This document shows, one piece after another, positions 31,015-40,753 of a DNA stretch of 64,000 nt; the stretch's first letter is position 1, and every line of letters starts with the position of its first letter. Made by a program: the position numbers and the translations under genes. Source of the stretch: Liriodendron chinense (taxonomy: Eukaryota; Streptophyta; Magnoliopsida; Magnoliales; Magnoliaceae); the NCBI GenBank assembly GCA_003013855.2, contig ML058477.1, positions 1,116,001 through 1,180,000 of the forward strand, written 5' to 3'. The notes beneath the pieces are model-generated. The model had not been told where the DNA came from. It saw only the letters and a list, made by a program, of their open reading frames with translations, and ran no database searches.

Positions 31015-31647
31015 AGTTTTTCTCTTCTTTTTCTTCATTTCTTTCTTCTATTTTCTCCCTCTTTCTTCTCCTTTCTTTGGTCCTCCTTGGGCCTTCATTC
31101 AAAGGCTCCTAAATCTGCTCTTTTTGGCCTCCATTTGGGTGAAGTCACTCTCGTTCCTACAATCGCAAAACATGCATTAGATGGGCCTTTTAAACATTCA
31201 AACCATGCATATAATGTGATGTAATGGGCTATATCATGTATAATTTGGAGGTTCAACACTATTGAGGCATTGGAGTCCAAAGTTTCTTTCAATAATTCTA
31301 ATATAAATATGATGACTTTGGAGCTTCTGTCGGAATAATTTGGTGACTCTAAAGAGTATGAGCATGATGAAGAAGGTGCTGAAGGTGATGTGAATATGAA
31401 TGATTTATTTGATGAGATTGAAATTGAAGATGAAGATGACCCTGATTACAATTCATCTGATTATAATTCTTGGATTTCTGCCCTAGAACAGAGGATGGAT
31501 TCTCTGCATGTCTCTCAGGAAACTCTTGTTGCATCTCAAAAGCTTAGTATAAAATACATGAAAAAATATTTTCATCGTATGAGCAAGAGTCTGAAATGCA
31601 TTGATCCTAAGATGCCATTACCTTCCTCTTCATCTGGGTCAGAATAA

Positions 31648-32012
31648 TTATCTTTTTATATATGATTTGTAATGAATATTATAAGTGCTTTTATAGTAGA
31701 CTCAGTTAGACTCTGGTTTAATATGCTACTATATTTTTAATATTATGGACTCATTATATCTGCACTTCTTCCTTTGTCAAATTTTGACAAAAGGGAGGAG
31801 ACATGTTATGCTATGAATTCATGTGTTTGTTATAGTATGCAAAATTTCCTTTTTAAGCATATGTGTAGGGGGAGCAGCATACTTCCAGGGGGAGCATACA
31901 TGACAAGTTCTTTTTCAGTGATTGTCTATTGAAAAATCATTTTTATGGATGTTGAGAATCGCTTGTAATGTAATATGTTGTGTTTTGTCACGAAATTGAC
32001 AAAGGGAGAGAT
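31648..32012 (+). other. C1 3' untranslated region with several purine tracts
   Basis: Non-coding, with ACAAAAGGGAGGAGA (about 31788), GTAGGGGGAGCAG (about 31866), CAGGGGGAGCAT (about 31887) and finally GACAAAGGGAGAGAT directly before the 3' LTR at 32013. Multiple purine tracts before the LTR fit SIRE-type elements. Confidence 0.7.
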
Positions 32013-33655
32013 TGTAAGTGCTAAGCACAAAATGTGAGTGCTAAGCACTGTATAGTTGTCAAATTTCATAGATAATAGTATAATGCATGAGGTTATGTGA
32101 GCTAGCCAAGTTCTTTGAGAGGATAAGAGTCAACCTCAACAAACATATCAAGATCAAGACTATCGACTCTACAACAGAAGTTGCGACAAAGCTTTAAAGA
32201 TAAATCATATATGTAAAAGGTAATATTGATCATAGGGATGACCCTAGGTTAAGTGATTTCATATGACTTTTAAGTTAAGCACTCTAATCTCTTTTAAAGT
32301 CATATTTCAAGGAAATTTGGCTAGCCTAACCCTGTATTCGGTCAACCCAAGAATCTACGGCCACCCTGAGAATTTCAGTCAAGATTCCAGCAAGCGTAAT
32401 TGGAAAATTCAGAAGATGTTCGGTCAACCCGACCCTGAGTTCGGCCAGCCAAACAGGCTTCGGTCAGCCTAAGAATTTTCGGTCAAGTTTTCAAATTTAA
32501 AACTGATTTATGGACCCGGAACTTGGGGCAGCCCGACCTTGTCTCAGATCAGCCGAAGTTCACTAGGGTCAGCTGTACCGACACTCGGGTCCGCCGAAGT
32601 TTGAACAAATTCTTATCCGCAAAATTTGATAGCCGTTGGGATAAAACAGTTGAATCTTAGATCAGCCGAAGACCTAACTTTTTTGCTATAAATAGGGCTT
32701 TCTTCTCTCTATTTTTAATTAAGAAAAAACACGAAAATACTCTATCTCTCTGGTGAAAAAGTCATGCTCTATAATTTAGCTATCTAATGTTAATTCCTAG
32801 TTTATTTTATAGCTATCTCAGTTCTCTTCTCATTTAATCTAACTGTGTAAAGAGAAGATCATTCTCATACTTGAGATAAGATAATTGAAATTGCAGTTTT
32901 TAGGAAAGTTTTTTTTGAAATCCCTAGATTCATTTTGTTCGAGTTATATTGGTTTATCTTCTTCAAAGATCATATCACTGCACCATTGAAGCTTCATCTC
33001 TGTTAAGCTTCACCATCTTCTATAAGAAGAACGGTAATATCTTTTCATTTTTGGGTTTTGTCTAAGATAGCTCGTGAAAATCTCAAATCAGGTTGTTAGT
33101 GATTAGTCTATGAAAATCACTTAAGGTGAGTGATTAGCCTATGAAAATCACTTGAGGTTTTGTTATGATAAGCCTGTAAAAATCACAATCTCTGTATCAG
33201 GTTTTAAAGGTGAACCTGTGAAAACCTTTATATAGCGGAAAGTCAAAATTACAAGGAGTAGTAATTTTGGGAGTAGAGTAGGTGCAAGTTATTAAAGCAC
33301 GAAACCACTATAACTCTTTGTGTCGTAGTGATTGTTTAATCTTTTATCTTCTTATGTGCTGGATTGTTTATGAAACCTTAAATCATGATATATGGTTGTC
33401 CTACTTGGATTTCAAAGTGATATAAGGTTGTCCTACTTAGTTTTCTAAGTGAAAGGTTGCCCTACGATTTAATCCAAGGTTTTAAATTACTCTCTATTTG
33501 CTTATTTTCTTTCAGATTGGTTAGTTGCATATTTATTCTTTCTAATCTTGTGATAAATACTCTGATTTATTTTAATATTGCAAGAAGCATAATCGAATTG
33601 AGTTGTCCTATTCATCCCCCCTCCCTCTAGGACATTTATAGCTTCGTCTTTTTCA
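32013..33655 (+). mobile_element. C1 3' LTR
   Basis: It is 1643 bp, begins TGTAAGTGCTAAGCAC and ends CGTCTTTTTCA. U3 holds repeated TTCGGTCAACC/TTCGGTCAGCC motifs (about 32335-32600). The TATA box CTATAAATAGGG is at about 32686. It matches the truncated 5' LTR from 1115 on, with several indels, so C1 is old. Confidence 0.9.
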
Positions 33656-34055
33656 GTGGCTCTTAACATTGGCCCTCTCCGTCATCCTCAGATTATACAA
33701 CTGAAACTTCAGATATATGTGATTTTTTAGATATTTTTTCGCATAAACATTCTCCAACTTCGCCCATGTTTTAGCCGCAATTTTCTCTTTCAGGACGTTG
33801 TACAGGACTTCATCCACTAGGCACAACTGGATTGAGACATTGACTTTTTCCTCAATCTTCTTCCACTATTCTTCTTTCATAGCCTTGATCGCTTTCCAAG
33901 GAGCGCATCTTGCAACCCTTGCTGAACTAGAAGGCCTTTCATCTTCACCTTCGAGAGTTCAAAATTATTTTTCCTCGAGTACTTCTCTATGTTAAATCAC
34001 ATGCTTGAAGACGTCATTGAAGCCTCCTCAGATTTCGATTTACCTCCCAACGTTC
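33656..34055 (-). pseudogene. gag: C2 gag fragment (Tork-like copia), degenerate
   Basis: The minus strand, read through stops and frameshifts, gives a copia gag N-terminus: NNFELSKVKMKGLLVQQGLQ, then a VNVSIQLCLVDEVLYNVLKE-like segment, then WAKLENVYAKKYLKNHIYLK. This layout (short substrate-binding-like start, then LW/L-rich helices) is typical of copia capsid. The sequence stops abruptly where C1 begins, so C1 probably inserted in this gene. Confidence 0.65.
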
Positions 34056-34067
34056 GCTTTGATATCA
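34056..34067 (-). other. C2 primer binding site
   Basis: On the minus strand TGATATCAAAGC lies close inside the LTR end, a two-base variant of the copia primer site TGGTATCAGAGC. Confidence 0.7.
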
Positions 34068-34414
34068 GTTTGTTAAGATACTAACGATCGGCCCTACAGC
34101 AGAAGCGAGTGCAGAGCAATCAAACGAGGAACAAACACAATGCAATCACACACCAAGAAAATCAACACACACAAGAGGCAATCCAAATTTTACGTGAAAA
34201 AACCCCTCACGAGTAAAAAATCAAGGCACAAAGTGACACCAATCCACTATGAATCAGAAGTTACAAGAGCATGAAGATAACTTACACCAGATTCAAGCCC
34301 ACAAGAGAAAACCTAAGCCCTCCAAGAGGAAAACCAACGTAGCCCTTCCTCTAAAGCTCTTTCTTTCACCCTAGAACTCTCTCTCTCAACCCTTGCACAT
34401 CTAGGATACCTAAT

Positions 34415-37300
34415 TGTTCACTCGCCTCAAGTGCATGACTGCGATGTAGTAATAATTCTCGGTAAGACCGAGGTCAATCCATAGGAAATTATGGTAAACA
34501 ATTCCAAGTTATTCTAATAACTTCAATCTCAACAGTTTTTAGAATGAATTCAGTTTTAAGAACTAGAACTAAACAGTAATTTAAATAGAAGAAAATATGA
34601 GATTTAATGGAAAACTAAGGTTTTAAGGATTCACTTGTATTAATCCAATGAAAATTCATTCATCCAAGCATAAACACAATTAAATTCGAAGTTTTATCTC
34701 TCATCTAGTTAGAAAATAAGGCATTAAATCATAAACAATCCCACTTAAGTCAGAAAATCAAATTCTAGTTTTAATGAAGCACATAGAATTTAAACTTATA
34801 GCCTTCAAAGTAACAGTCAGACCAAGAGATTATGGCATGCTCTAGGGTTACTACAATTCGAATTTAATCAATCCAAACATGAAAATCTCAGAGAATTGCA
34901 AGGAACTCATGTCCGAAGTACATGAACTCTCATAAAACATAAAAATAATACCAACTTTCTTCAAACTAAAACTTAAAAATCCAAACTTTAAGTAAAGCGT
35001 ACTTGAACTAACGAATTAAACATTGAAACTAGCTACAAGCTTCACCTCTTAGCCCTAGCTAAGAGGTTCTACCCGAGCATTGTTATACTTCAACTAGAAA
35101 CAAAAGGAAAACTACTAAAATGCATTAAAAAAAAACCAGAATCAGAGGAGTTGCAGATGCTCCACGACAATCATCTTCACCTCCCATGAGTTCCTAAGCC
35201 TTCTATAATGAGTTTAGATCAAGCCTTAGGTATCCTCTTATAGTATTGAAGCTCCACCACCTCAGACTATTCTAGAAGTGCGTAAGAGGTTACGCAGTTG
35301 CATAGGAAAAATCAAAGTTGGAAAGAGAAGCTTTCTAATTTTTACATGGCCATCTGTTCGATTCCCCAAGTGTAAGGTTGTGATGTAGTAACAATCTCGA
35401 TAAGAACGAGGTCGATCCACAGGGAAGGAAGTAAATAATTCGAACTATCCTAATAACTAGAATCTAAGAGGTTTGTGAAATCGGATTTGAACATGAAACA
35501 GAGAAATCTGATAATGAAAAGATAACTAAAGCATCAAGGATCCACTTATAGCTCTCCTTAGGTGCATAATTCACTGTGATTTCTCACTTACTCAACTAGA
35601 ATCGAAATAAAATCCTATCTAGCCAGAACATGGAGAGGTTATATTATCAAAGCAATCCAACACATGTGTTGTTTATCAACATGATTCCCTCAATTCAACT
35701 TAGGACCTGAGCACACTCAATTGCATAGGTCAATCCTAATTCCAATAGATTAAGATCATAACCATAATAATCATCAAACCTTATCACAAAACTTGACTAT
35801 ATTATGATTTGAACTTCATTCAAATCATATGAACAATCAACACAATATTTAGAATTTAGAATAAAAAGGTAGAACTTTGGTTTGAAGCTCCCACATGATG
35901 ATCCAAGTCTAGAGTGTATTGAATCCGATTCCTCGAAGCGTACAGGTCTAGAGTCATGCAAAACAATTAAGAACAAAAGCAATTCTTTTAAAAATCCATG
36001 AGCCATCATAAGATTAAGAAAAACTATTTAGAACTTTATTCAAACTTCCAAAAACCATTATTCTTCAATAAATCCAAACTTGAAACCATTAAAACGAATT
36101 AAAACATCTAATTAAGCTATAAGCTTCACCTCTTAGCTCTAGCTAAGAGGTTAGCTAATTAAAAGCACAAAAAAAAAACTAGAACTAGAACTAGAAGAAG
36201 AAGAAAACTAGTTGTAGGAGGCTAGGAAGCCTCCTAGGTCTTGATCTCTTTACTCCCCACATTACTACATGCCTTAGGAAGAGGCTGTAGGTGTCCTTTT
36301 ATAGATTGGCGCGGAAGATTCCAGATTGCGCAAGAAATCACGCAATTGTGCAGAGAAAATCGGAGCTTCACGGACAAGCTCTGTTACGCTACCAACCGGT
36401 CGGACGACCGGTCTGAGCCCCTGGATGACCGGTCGGATGACTGGTCTTAAAACATAAAAAATAGTCCAGCAAGCTATCTTTCTCTGGATTCATCTCGACC
36501 TGTCTAGCGACCGGTCTAGCTGTGTAGACCTTTCTGGCGATCGGACTGGTGACCGGTCTTGGGACAGGTCTTGGGATATTTTCTTCTTTTTCTCTTCTTT
36601 CCTCCACCTTTTGGCACTTGTTCTATTAATCTTCAATGCATACAAAGTGACTCTTTTAACTATGAATTAGTGAAGTCTCCTTCTCATTCCTGCAATCACA
36701 AATCCGTGCACTAGATTAGTCTTTAAATCATGAAAACCAGCATAATGAGTGATGAATTGGGGTTAGAATATGCACAATTAAGAGCTCAACCACCAACTAG
36801 TCGGGCAACCGGTCATGGCTTCTGGTCGATTGGTCGTCGACCTGCAATTTTGGTCCAATGAGCTCTGCATTAAATTTCTTCCAGCTTCAGGAAATTCAAC
36901 CGGTCGGATGACTGGTCGTCTGTGGTGGCCGACCGGTTGGGCAACCGATCGATTTTGGCTGCTTTTAGTCCAGTAGGGTCAACAACAAAGGGGGTCTTCA
37001 GACTAAATTTCCGACCGGTCAAGCGACCGGCCGGTGGCAGTGGCTAACCAGTCGGTAGTGTAGATTTCTGCACAATTCTTTCTTCCTTCTCTTTCTCGCT
37101 CCCATCTTTCTTCCACCTTTGGGCACTTATTCTTTTGATCTTCAATGTATACAAAGTGACTCATGTGACATCATATTGGTGAAGTCTCTCTCTCATTCTT
37201 ACAATCACAAAACATGTATTAGATTAGTCTTTTAAACATGCAAACCATACATAATGTGTGATGAATTGGGGTTCAAATATGCATAATTCAAAGCTCAACA
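34415..37300 (-). mobile_element. S2: solo Athila LTR inside the C2 LTR, itself split by S3
   Basis: It starts TGTTCACTCGCC and ends AAGCTCAACA. The flanks are CTAAT (34410-34414) and GTAAT (37301-37305), a 5-bp duplication with one change. The conserved hairpin is at 35045-35066 and ACCGGT palindromes resume after S3 at about 36810-37060. Minus S3 it is about 1.44 kb. Confidence 0.85.
35355..36792 (-). mobile_element. S3: solo Athila LTR inside S2
   Basis: It is 1438 bp, starts TGTTCGATTCCCC and ends GCTCAACCA, with flanks CCATC (35350-35354) and CCAAC (36793-36797). The minus-strand TATA is at about 36296, the conserved hairpin at 36129-36150, and the U3 palindromes at about 36390-36560. 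Confidence 0.85.
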
Positions 37301-37765
37301 GTAATTCACGTATTACACTTCATTAAATAGGAAGAAACTTGAATTAGAAACATCTCAAGCAAGAAACCTCGCAAAATCGCACAAAAATTGCGCCACCGAC
37401 TTTATAGTCCGCACACGGTCGGGTGCTCGACAGATTCAAAATCTATCCAAAGAGTTCCAGCAAGAATCCAACCAATTTCAGACGCCCGCCCAGACCTCAT
37501 CGAGCACCCGACCATCCACCGGGCACCTGACCAACAGTGGTCAGGCCCCCTACAGGCCAAAAAACATAACAGTAATTTCAGCTTCCAAAAGTTATGCCGG
37601 GTGTTCTCGGGCACCCGGTTCGAACCCGTCGGACGCTCGACACCCCAATACACAGAAATTGCACACAGAAATTGCACACGTGACATGCATTAACTCAAGT
37701 TAAACAGACTAAACTTGCTAAGACTACAGACGCTGATTCACTCCCAAGATAGCATTGATTGAACA

Positions 37766-38195
37766 ATCTCAACCTCTGATTTGTTGAAATTTGATTATGG
37801 AAACATAATTGTTCGGGTATTTTTCATTTTTGAAGCATCCATTAAGCGTTAGTTTTGTTTTTCAATTTTTGGTATAATCCAAAGTAAATGAGCCATCATT
37901 ATCATTTCATGATATTCAATAAGAGAGAATTGCAGCGCAAAGAAAAAAAGAAGAAGTGAAATACACATAAAATAAACCGGTATTATTCATTACATTTTTA
38001 CATTACAAAATTATCATTTTTAAGTAATGCTTCTATAAAACAAACAATAGGACAATAAAATCATTGCAGTAAATGCACGTAAATGGTAATTAGTAAAGGG
38101 GTAATAACTACCATTTATACGTGTTGGGCAAGAATAACTATTTCCTCCTTGAAATGTCATTTGAAAAGGATGGACTTAAATTGGTGGGCTCTACT
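37766..38195. other. AT-rich spacer, nothing identified
   Basis: The sequence is low in GC, has no substantial ORF and resembles none of the LTR families here. It may be old host intergenic DNA beside C2. Confidence 0.4.
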
Positions 38196-38199
38196 GTAA

Positions 38200-38440
38200 G
38201 GTTGGTGACATTTCAATGCCATCCATCCATTTTAACAGAACATTTTAAGGTATGAGCCAAAAAATGAGGTAGATCTTAAGCTCAAGTGGCCAACACCGTA
38301 GAAAATCGTAGTCGTAAAAGGTTTCCAACAGTAGGTGCTCAACACATTGTTTCATGTGGTGTGGTCTACTTGAGCTTTGGATTTGCCTCAATTTTAGGTT
38401 CATGCCCTAAAATCAGTGCGTATAATAGATTGATAGTGTA
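38200..38440. repeat. Foldback repeat of the GTGGTCCACTTGAG family, copy 1
   Basis: The left arm ATTTTAAGGTATGAGCC..GAGGTAGATC..CTCAAGTGGCC (about 38229-38293) is the imperfect reverse complement of the right arm GTGGTCTACTTGAGC..GGATTTGCCTC..ATGCCCTAAAAT (about 38357-38412). It looks like an old hairpin-type non-autonomous element. Confidence 0.6.
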
Positions 38441-39135
38441 ATTGAAATTCACAACGGGCTCCATATGAAATTCACACAATCCTCAGTTTTAATGTCCAAA
38501 AAGCAAGCCACCATTCCCAACATAAAAACAAAGTTCAAGAATTACATTGCTAATTAATCATTATCCATTTACATGTACTTATACCAAGGTATTGAAAAAC
38601 GAACATTTTTTAATATTCGGTTCATTAGACATAGGTGGGGCTCATACTTCGTAGAGATAAATTTGAACTACATGCTAACTGCATGTGTATCATCGATCAC
38701 GCTCTGCCATGAGTATTGAAGTTTTTATATTCAACTAATGGGAATGGGACCCAATGACTTGGGTGGTTCCAATAACTACCGTCATTGTCCACGATAAATG
38801 TGGGATTTGACCGAAGAAGCTTGCTGTCGCTGGCATGGAATGTTGAGTGATCGGCGAGATTTCGGTAGCCTGTCCCATTTCACCCTTTGATGTGTGGATG
38901 CCATCGATCTCCTCACCATACTCTTGGCAGATTGAGGTGGACAACATTCGTACACCCGCAATAAACACTATATACATGTAAATCAATTTTGGACCATGTA
39001 AAATGTGGGCCCCACCCGCTAACCACCATTCATAAAATTTCTTCCTAACTGTCCAGTTTATGACCACCGTTAAACCCGGATGGTACGATTAGTGTAATTT
39101 TTTACCCACGTGTCTTGCATTGCTGGACCATGGTT
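38441..39135. other. Unassigned sequence
   Basis: A 110-codon minus-strand open frame exists (38735-39067), but I recognise no family, and its composition does not differ from the surroundings. GTGGGCCCCACC-type words relate it loosely to the foldback repeats. No confident feature. Confidence 0.3.
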
Positions 39136-39289
39136 CAAATGTGCAGTTACAGAGTGTTTGTTTTTTCATACTTAATCACCCTTAATAATGATGGCAAATA
39201 AGTACCGATGACCTCTTTATGCCACTTAGAAGAAATAGTCACCACCACCGGGTATTTACAAGTTCGCCTTTTTAGAAAACAGATGGGAT

Positions 39290-39680
39290 TGTGTGAGTAA
39301 AATATGGGGGTCACGCCATCCTATCAACTCCTCCCATCCATTTAAACAAGTTATTTTTGTGCAGGAGCCCAAAATTGAGGTATATTATAAGGTCAAGTAG
39401 ACAAGACCATAGGAAAGGGCGGATAACCGTTGAAACTTTAAAACCTTTGTAAGCTCCACAGTGACATGATCAATCATCCAACCTATTCATAAGGTTAGAC
39501 AATTATAGATGCAGGGAAAACATGAACATCAACATCATTCAAAACTTTTTGTGGCCCCAAGGAAGTTTTCAACAGTAAGCATTCAAGTAGTGTGGTCCAC
39601 ATGCGCTTTGGATCTTTTGCATTTTTTGGTTCATTCCCTAAAATGAGCTGATAAAATGAATGTATAGTATGGATTAACAC
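39290..39680. repeat. Foldback repeat of the GTGGTCCACTTGAG family, copy 2
   Basis: The reverse arm (GGAGCCCAAAATTGAGGTAT..AAGGTCAAGTAGAC, about 39365-39404) faces the forward arm (GTGTGGTCCACATGCGCTTTGGATC..CCCTAAAATGAGCTG, about 39590-39652), with a longer spacer than copy 1. The inner side carries the CCCCAAGGAAGTTTTCAACAGTAAGC word also found in the array at 49.7-51.9 kb. Confidence 0.55.
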
Positions 39681-39734
39681 ATAAGTCCTTCTTATGGGTA
39701 ACTCCGAGCTAACCCCAAACACATAAGAAAATCC

Positions 39735-40560
39735 CATAGGCCCATGGGCCCAACTACCAATCTACGAGTTCAAGATACCTAACGATGAAGGCCAACTGGC
39801 CCACAATGCCCAAACGAAGTCCTTAACCCTAAACAGACTCTCCTGGTCAGAGATGGAAAGCTCATATGCTACAAAATATCGACCAATGAGAAGACGGCTA
39901 AAAGACAAGGCACATAAAACAAGTTGACCTCCTACCAAGTGGGTTCCGCCAAGCAAGATGCCGAGTAGGTACCACCGAGCAAATGTCGAATGGGCTCCAC
40001 CAAGCAGATGCCAATCTCAGTGGCGAGTGCTCTTTGATGAGCGCTCAACTCAATACTGAGTGCTCATCGCTGAATGTTCACCTCAGTGCCGAGCGTTCCT
40101 CGCCAAAATGAGCATTCTCCGAACCAATGCCATTTCCGTACAGGAACAATAGTCGACAGTCGATAAATCCGGGTGTGATAAGGATTATCCCAAAGAATCC
40201 TCTGGATCTGAACACGGTAAGGATTATCCCGAGAAATCTGAAGATCAAACCCGTAAAACGAGATCCTCGGATCCACCTACAGTTCTATGATGATCCTAAA
40301 AATAAAGGTATCACTTTACTATTCAAGGTACGCAAAAATCTCTCCACAAAAGCTTATTTTGGGATCTCTTACGTCTTACTGACTTAGGCGTCGAAGGGCT
40401 AATGGCTAGACCTTCGGCCACCCATCTTTTGTCTTTGATCTTGTTTCACAGGGTCTAGAAAATTTCCAAGTGAAGATCTAGCTCGCACATTTAAAGGAGA
40501 TTGTCACCCACGGTGGATATTAAGCTTCTTCATTAGTTGACCAATTTCAGACGTTAACAG
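39735..40560 (+). mobile_element. T3: Tat-type LTR (left end uncertain)
   Basis: The right end reads CAGACGTTAACA, identical in style to G1 (GACGTTAACA), and is followed by a Tat primer site. The conserved block CTTAGGCGTCGAAGGGC..GGCCACCC (40383-40423) matches the R/U5 block of G1 and G2. Imperfect short repeats of CCGCCAAGCA-GATGCCGAGT type fill about 39938-40015, followed by GAGTGCTC/GAGCGCTC words. I could not fix the left boundary. Confidence 0.65.
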
Positions 40561-40753
40561 ATTGGCGTCGTCTGTGGGAAATCGACAACTAAGTTGTGTT
40601 CTTGTTAGTGCACTTTTTTATCGCTTACTAGTGCACCTTGTTTGTCAATCACTTAGGTCAGTGAGTCTAGTGTCGATTGAGCTTAATGAAGACGAAGACC
40701 GAAGACTCAAGTGGCCCTACTGCTATCAAGGAAGAAGAAATAGGTAAAAGTGA
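40561..40753 (+). other. T3 primer site and leader
   Basis: TTGGCGTCGTCTGTGGGAA (40563 on) is the Tat primer region with one change. A short open frame (MKTKTEDSSGPTAIKEEE, from 40686) may be a gag start. The sequence is then cut by the C3 LTR. Confidence 0.55.

Larger units (their letters stand above)
29791..31258 (-). mobile_element. S1: solo Athila LTR with perfect target duplication
   Basis: It is 1468 bp, starts TGTTCGCTCGCC and ends GGTTCAACA on the plus strand, and is flanked by CTATT (29786-29790 and 31259-31263). TATA in sense is at about 30596 (CTATAAAAGG). No internal region remains, so it is a product of LTR-LTR recombination. It lies in the C1 env-like gene. Confidence 0.93.
29023..31647 (+). 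pseudogene. C1 env-like (SIRE-type) gene, decayed and split by S1
   Basis: After removing S1 (29791-31258) and one CTATT, the two parts form a downstream gene of the kind found after pol in SIRE-like copia elements. The N-terminal part starts MERRSKRAVSKSYPSSSS. It reads on through blocks such as VNLNHITEYGLHTLLFEVGW, YPSISKSSLHDDIYFKIK and a later NTLPLGKLFLKFLVLHCIFT segment, with several stops and frame changes. The C-terminal part (31390-31647) is acidic (NDLFDEIEIEDEDDPDYNSS) followed by a heptad-like helix (ISALEQRMDSLHVSQETL) and a Ser-rich tail. The role of these plant env-like proteins is unproven, and I see no clear signal peptide. It is a pseudogene here. Confidence 0.65.
1115..33655 (+). 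mobile_element. C1: SIRE-like Ty1/copia retrotransposon, heavily nested and decayed
   Basis: This is the backbone of the left half. In order it has a truncated 5' LTR (1115-2271), a methionine-tRNA-type primer binding site, gag (2340-3802), pol (14877-18064), an env-like gene (about 29023-29790 and 31264-31647), purine tracts, and a 3' LTR (32013-33655). Internal pieces outside insertions total about 6.6 kb, which fits a 9-10 kb SIRE/Maximus-type element. It is interrupted by S0, G1, G2 and S1. Removing G1 and G2 with one copy of each 5-bp duplication rejoins gag and RNase H sequence. Its left target duplication lies beyond S0. The base just right of the 3' LTR begins gtggc. Confidence 0.85.
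34071..37765 (-). mobile_element. C2 5' LTR (copia), split by S2
   Basis: The inner end reads TGTTAAGATACTAACG on the plus strand, next to the primer site. The LTR sequence stops at 34414, resumes after S2 at 37301, has a minus-strand TATA (GGACTATAAAG, about 37400-37408), and I place its outer end at GATTGAACA (37765), which would give TGTTCAATC as the sense start. Without S2 it would be about 800 bp. U3 has repeated GGGTGCTCGA / GAGCACCCGACC motifs (37420-37640). The outer boundary is uncertain. Confidence 0.6.

Noticed and set aside
37388..37693. Open frames on both strands in C2 U3
   Set aside because: The region consists of GGGTGCTCGA / TCGAGCACCC repeats upstream of a TATA box in a copia LTR, so it is regulatory rather than coding.
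38735..39067. 110-codon minus-strand open frame
   Set aside because: I recognise no domain, and it lies between foldback repeats with words from that repeat family at its N-terminal end. It could be a degraded gene piece, but nothing supports it.
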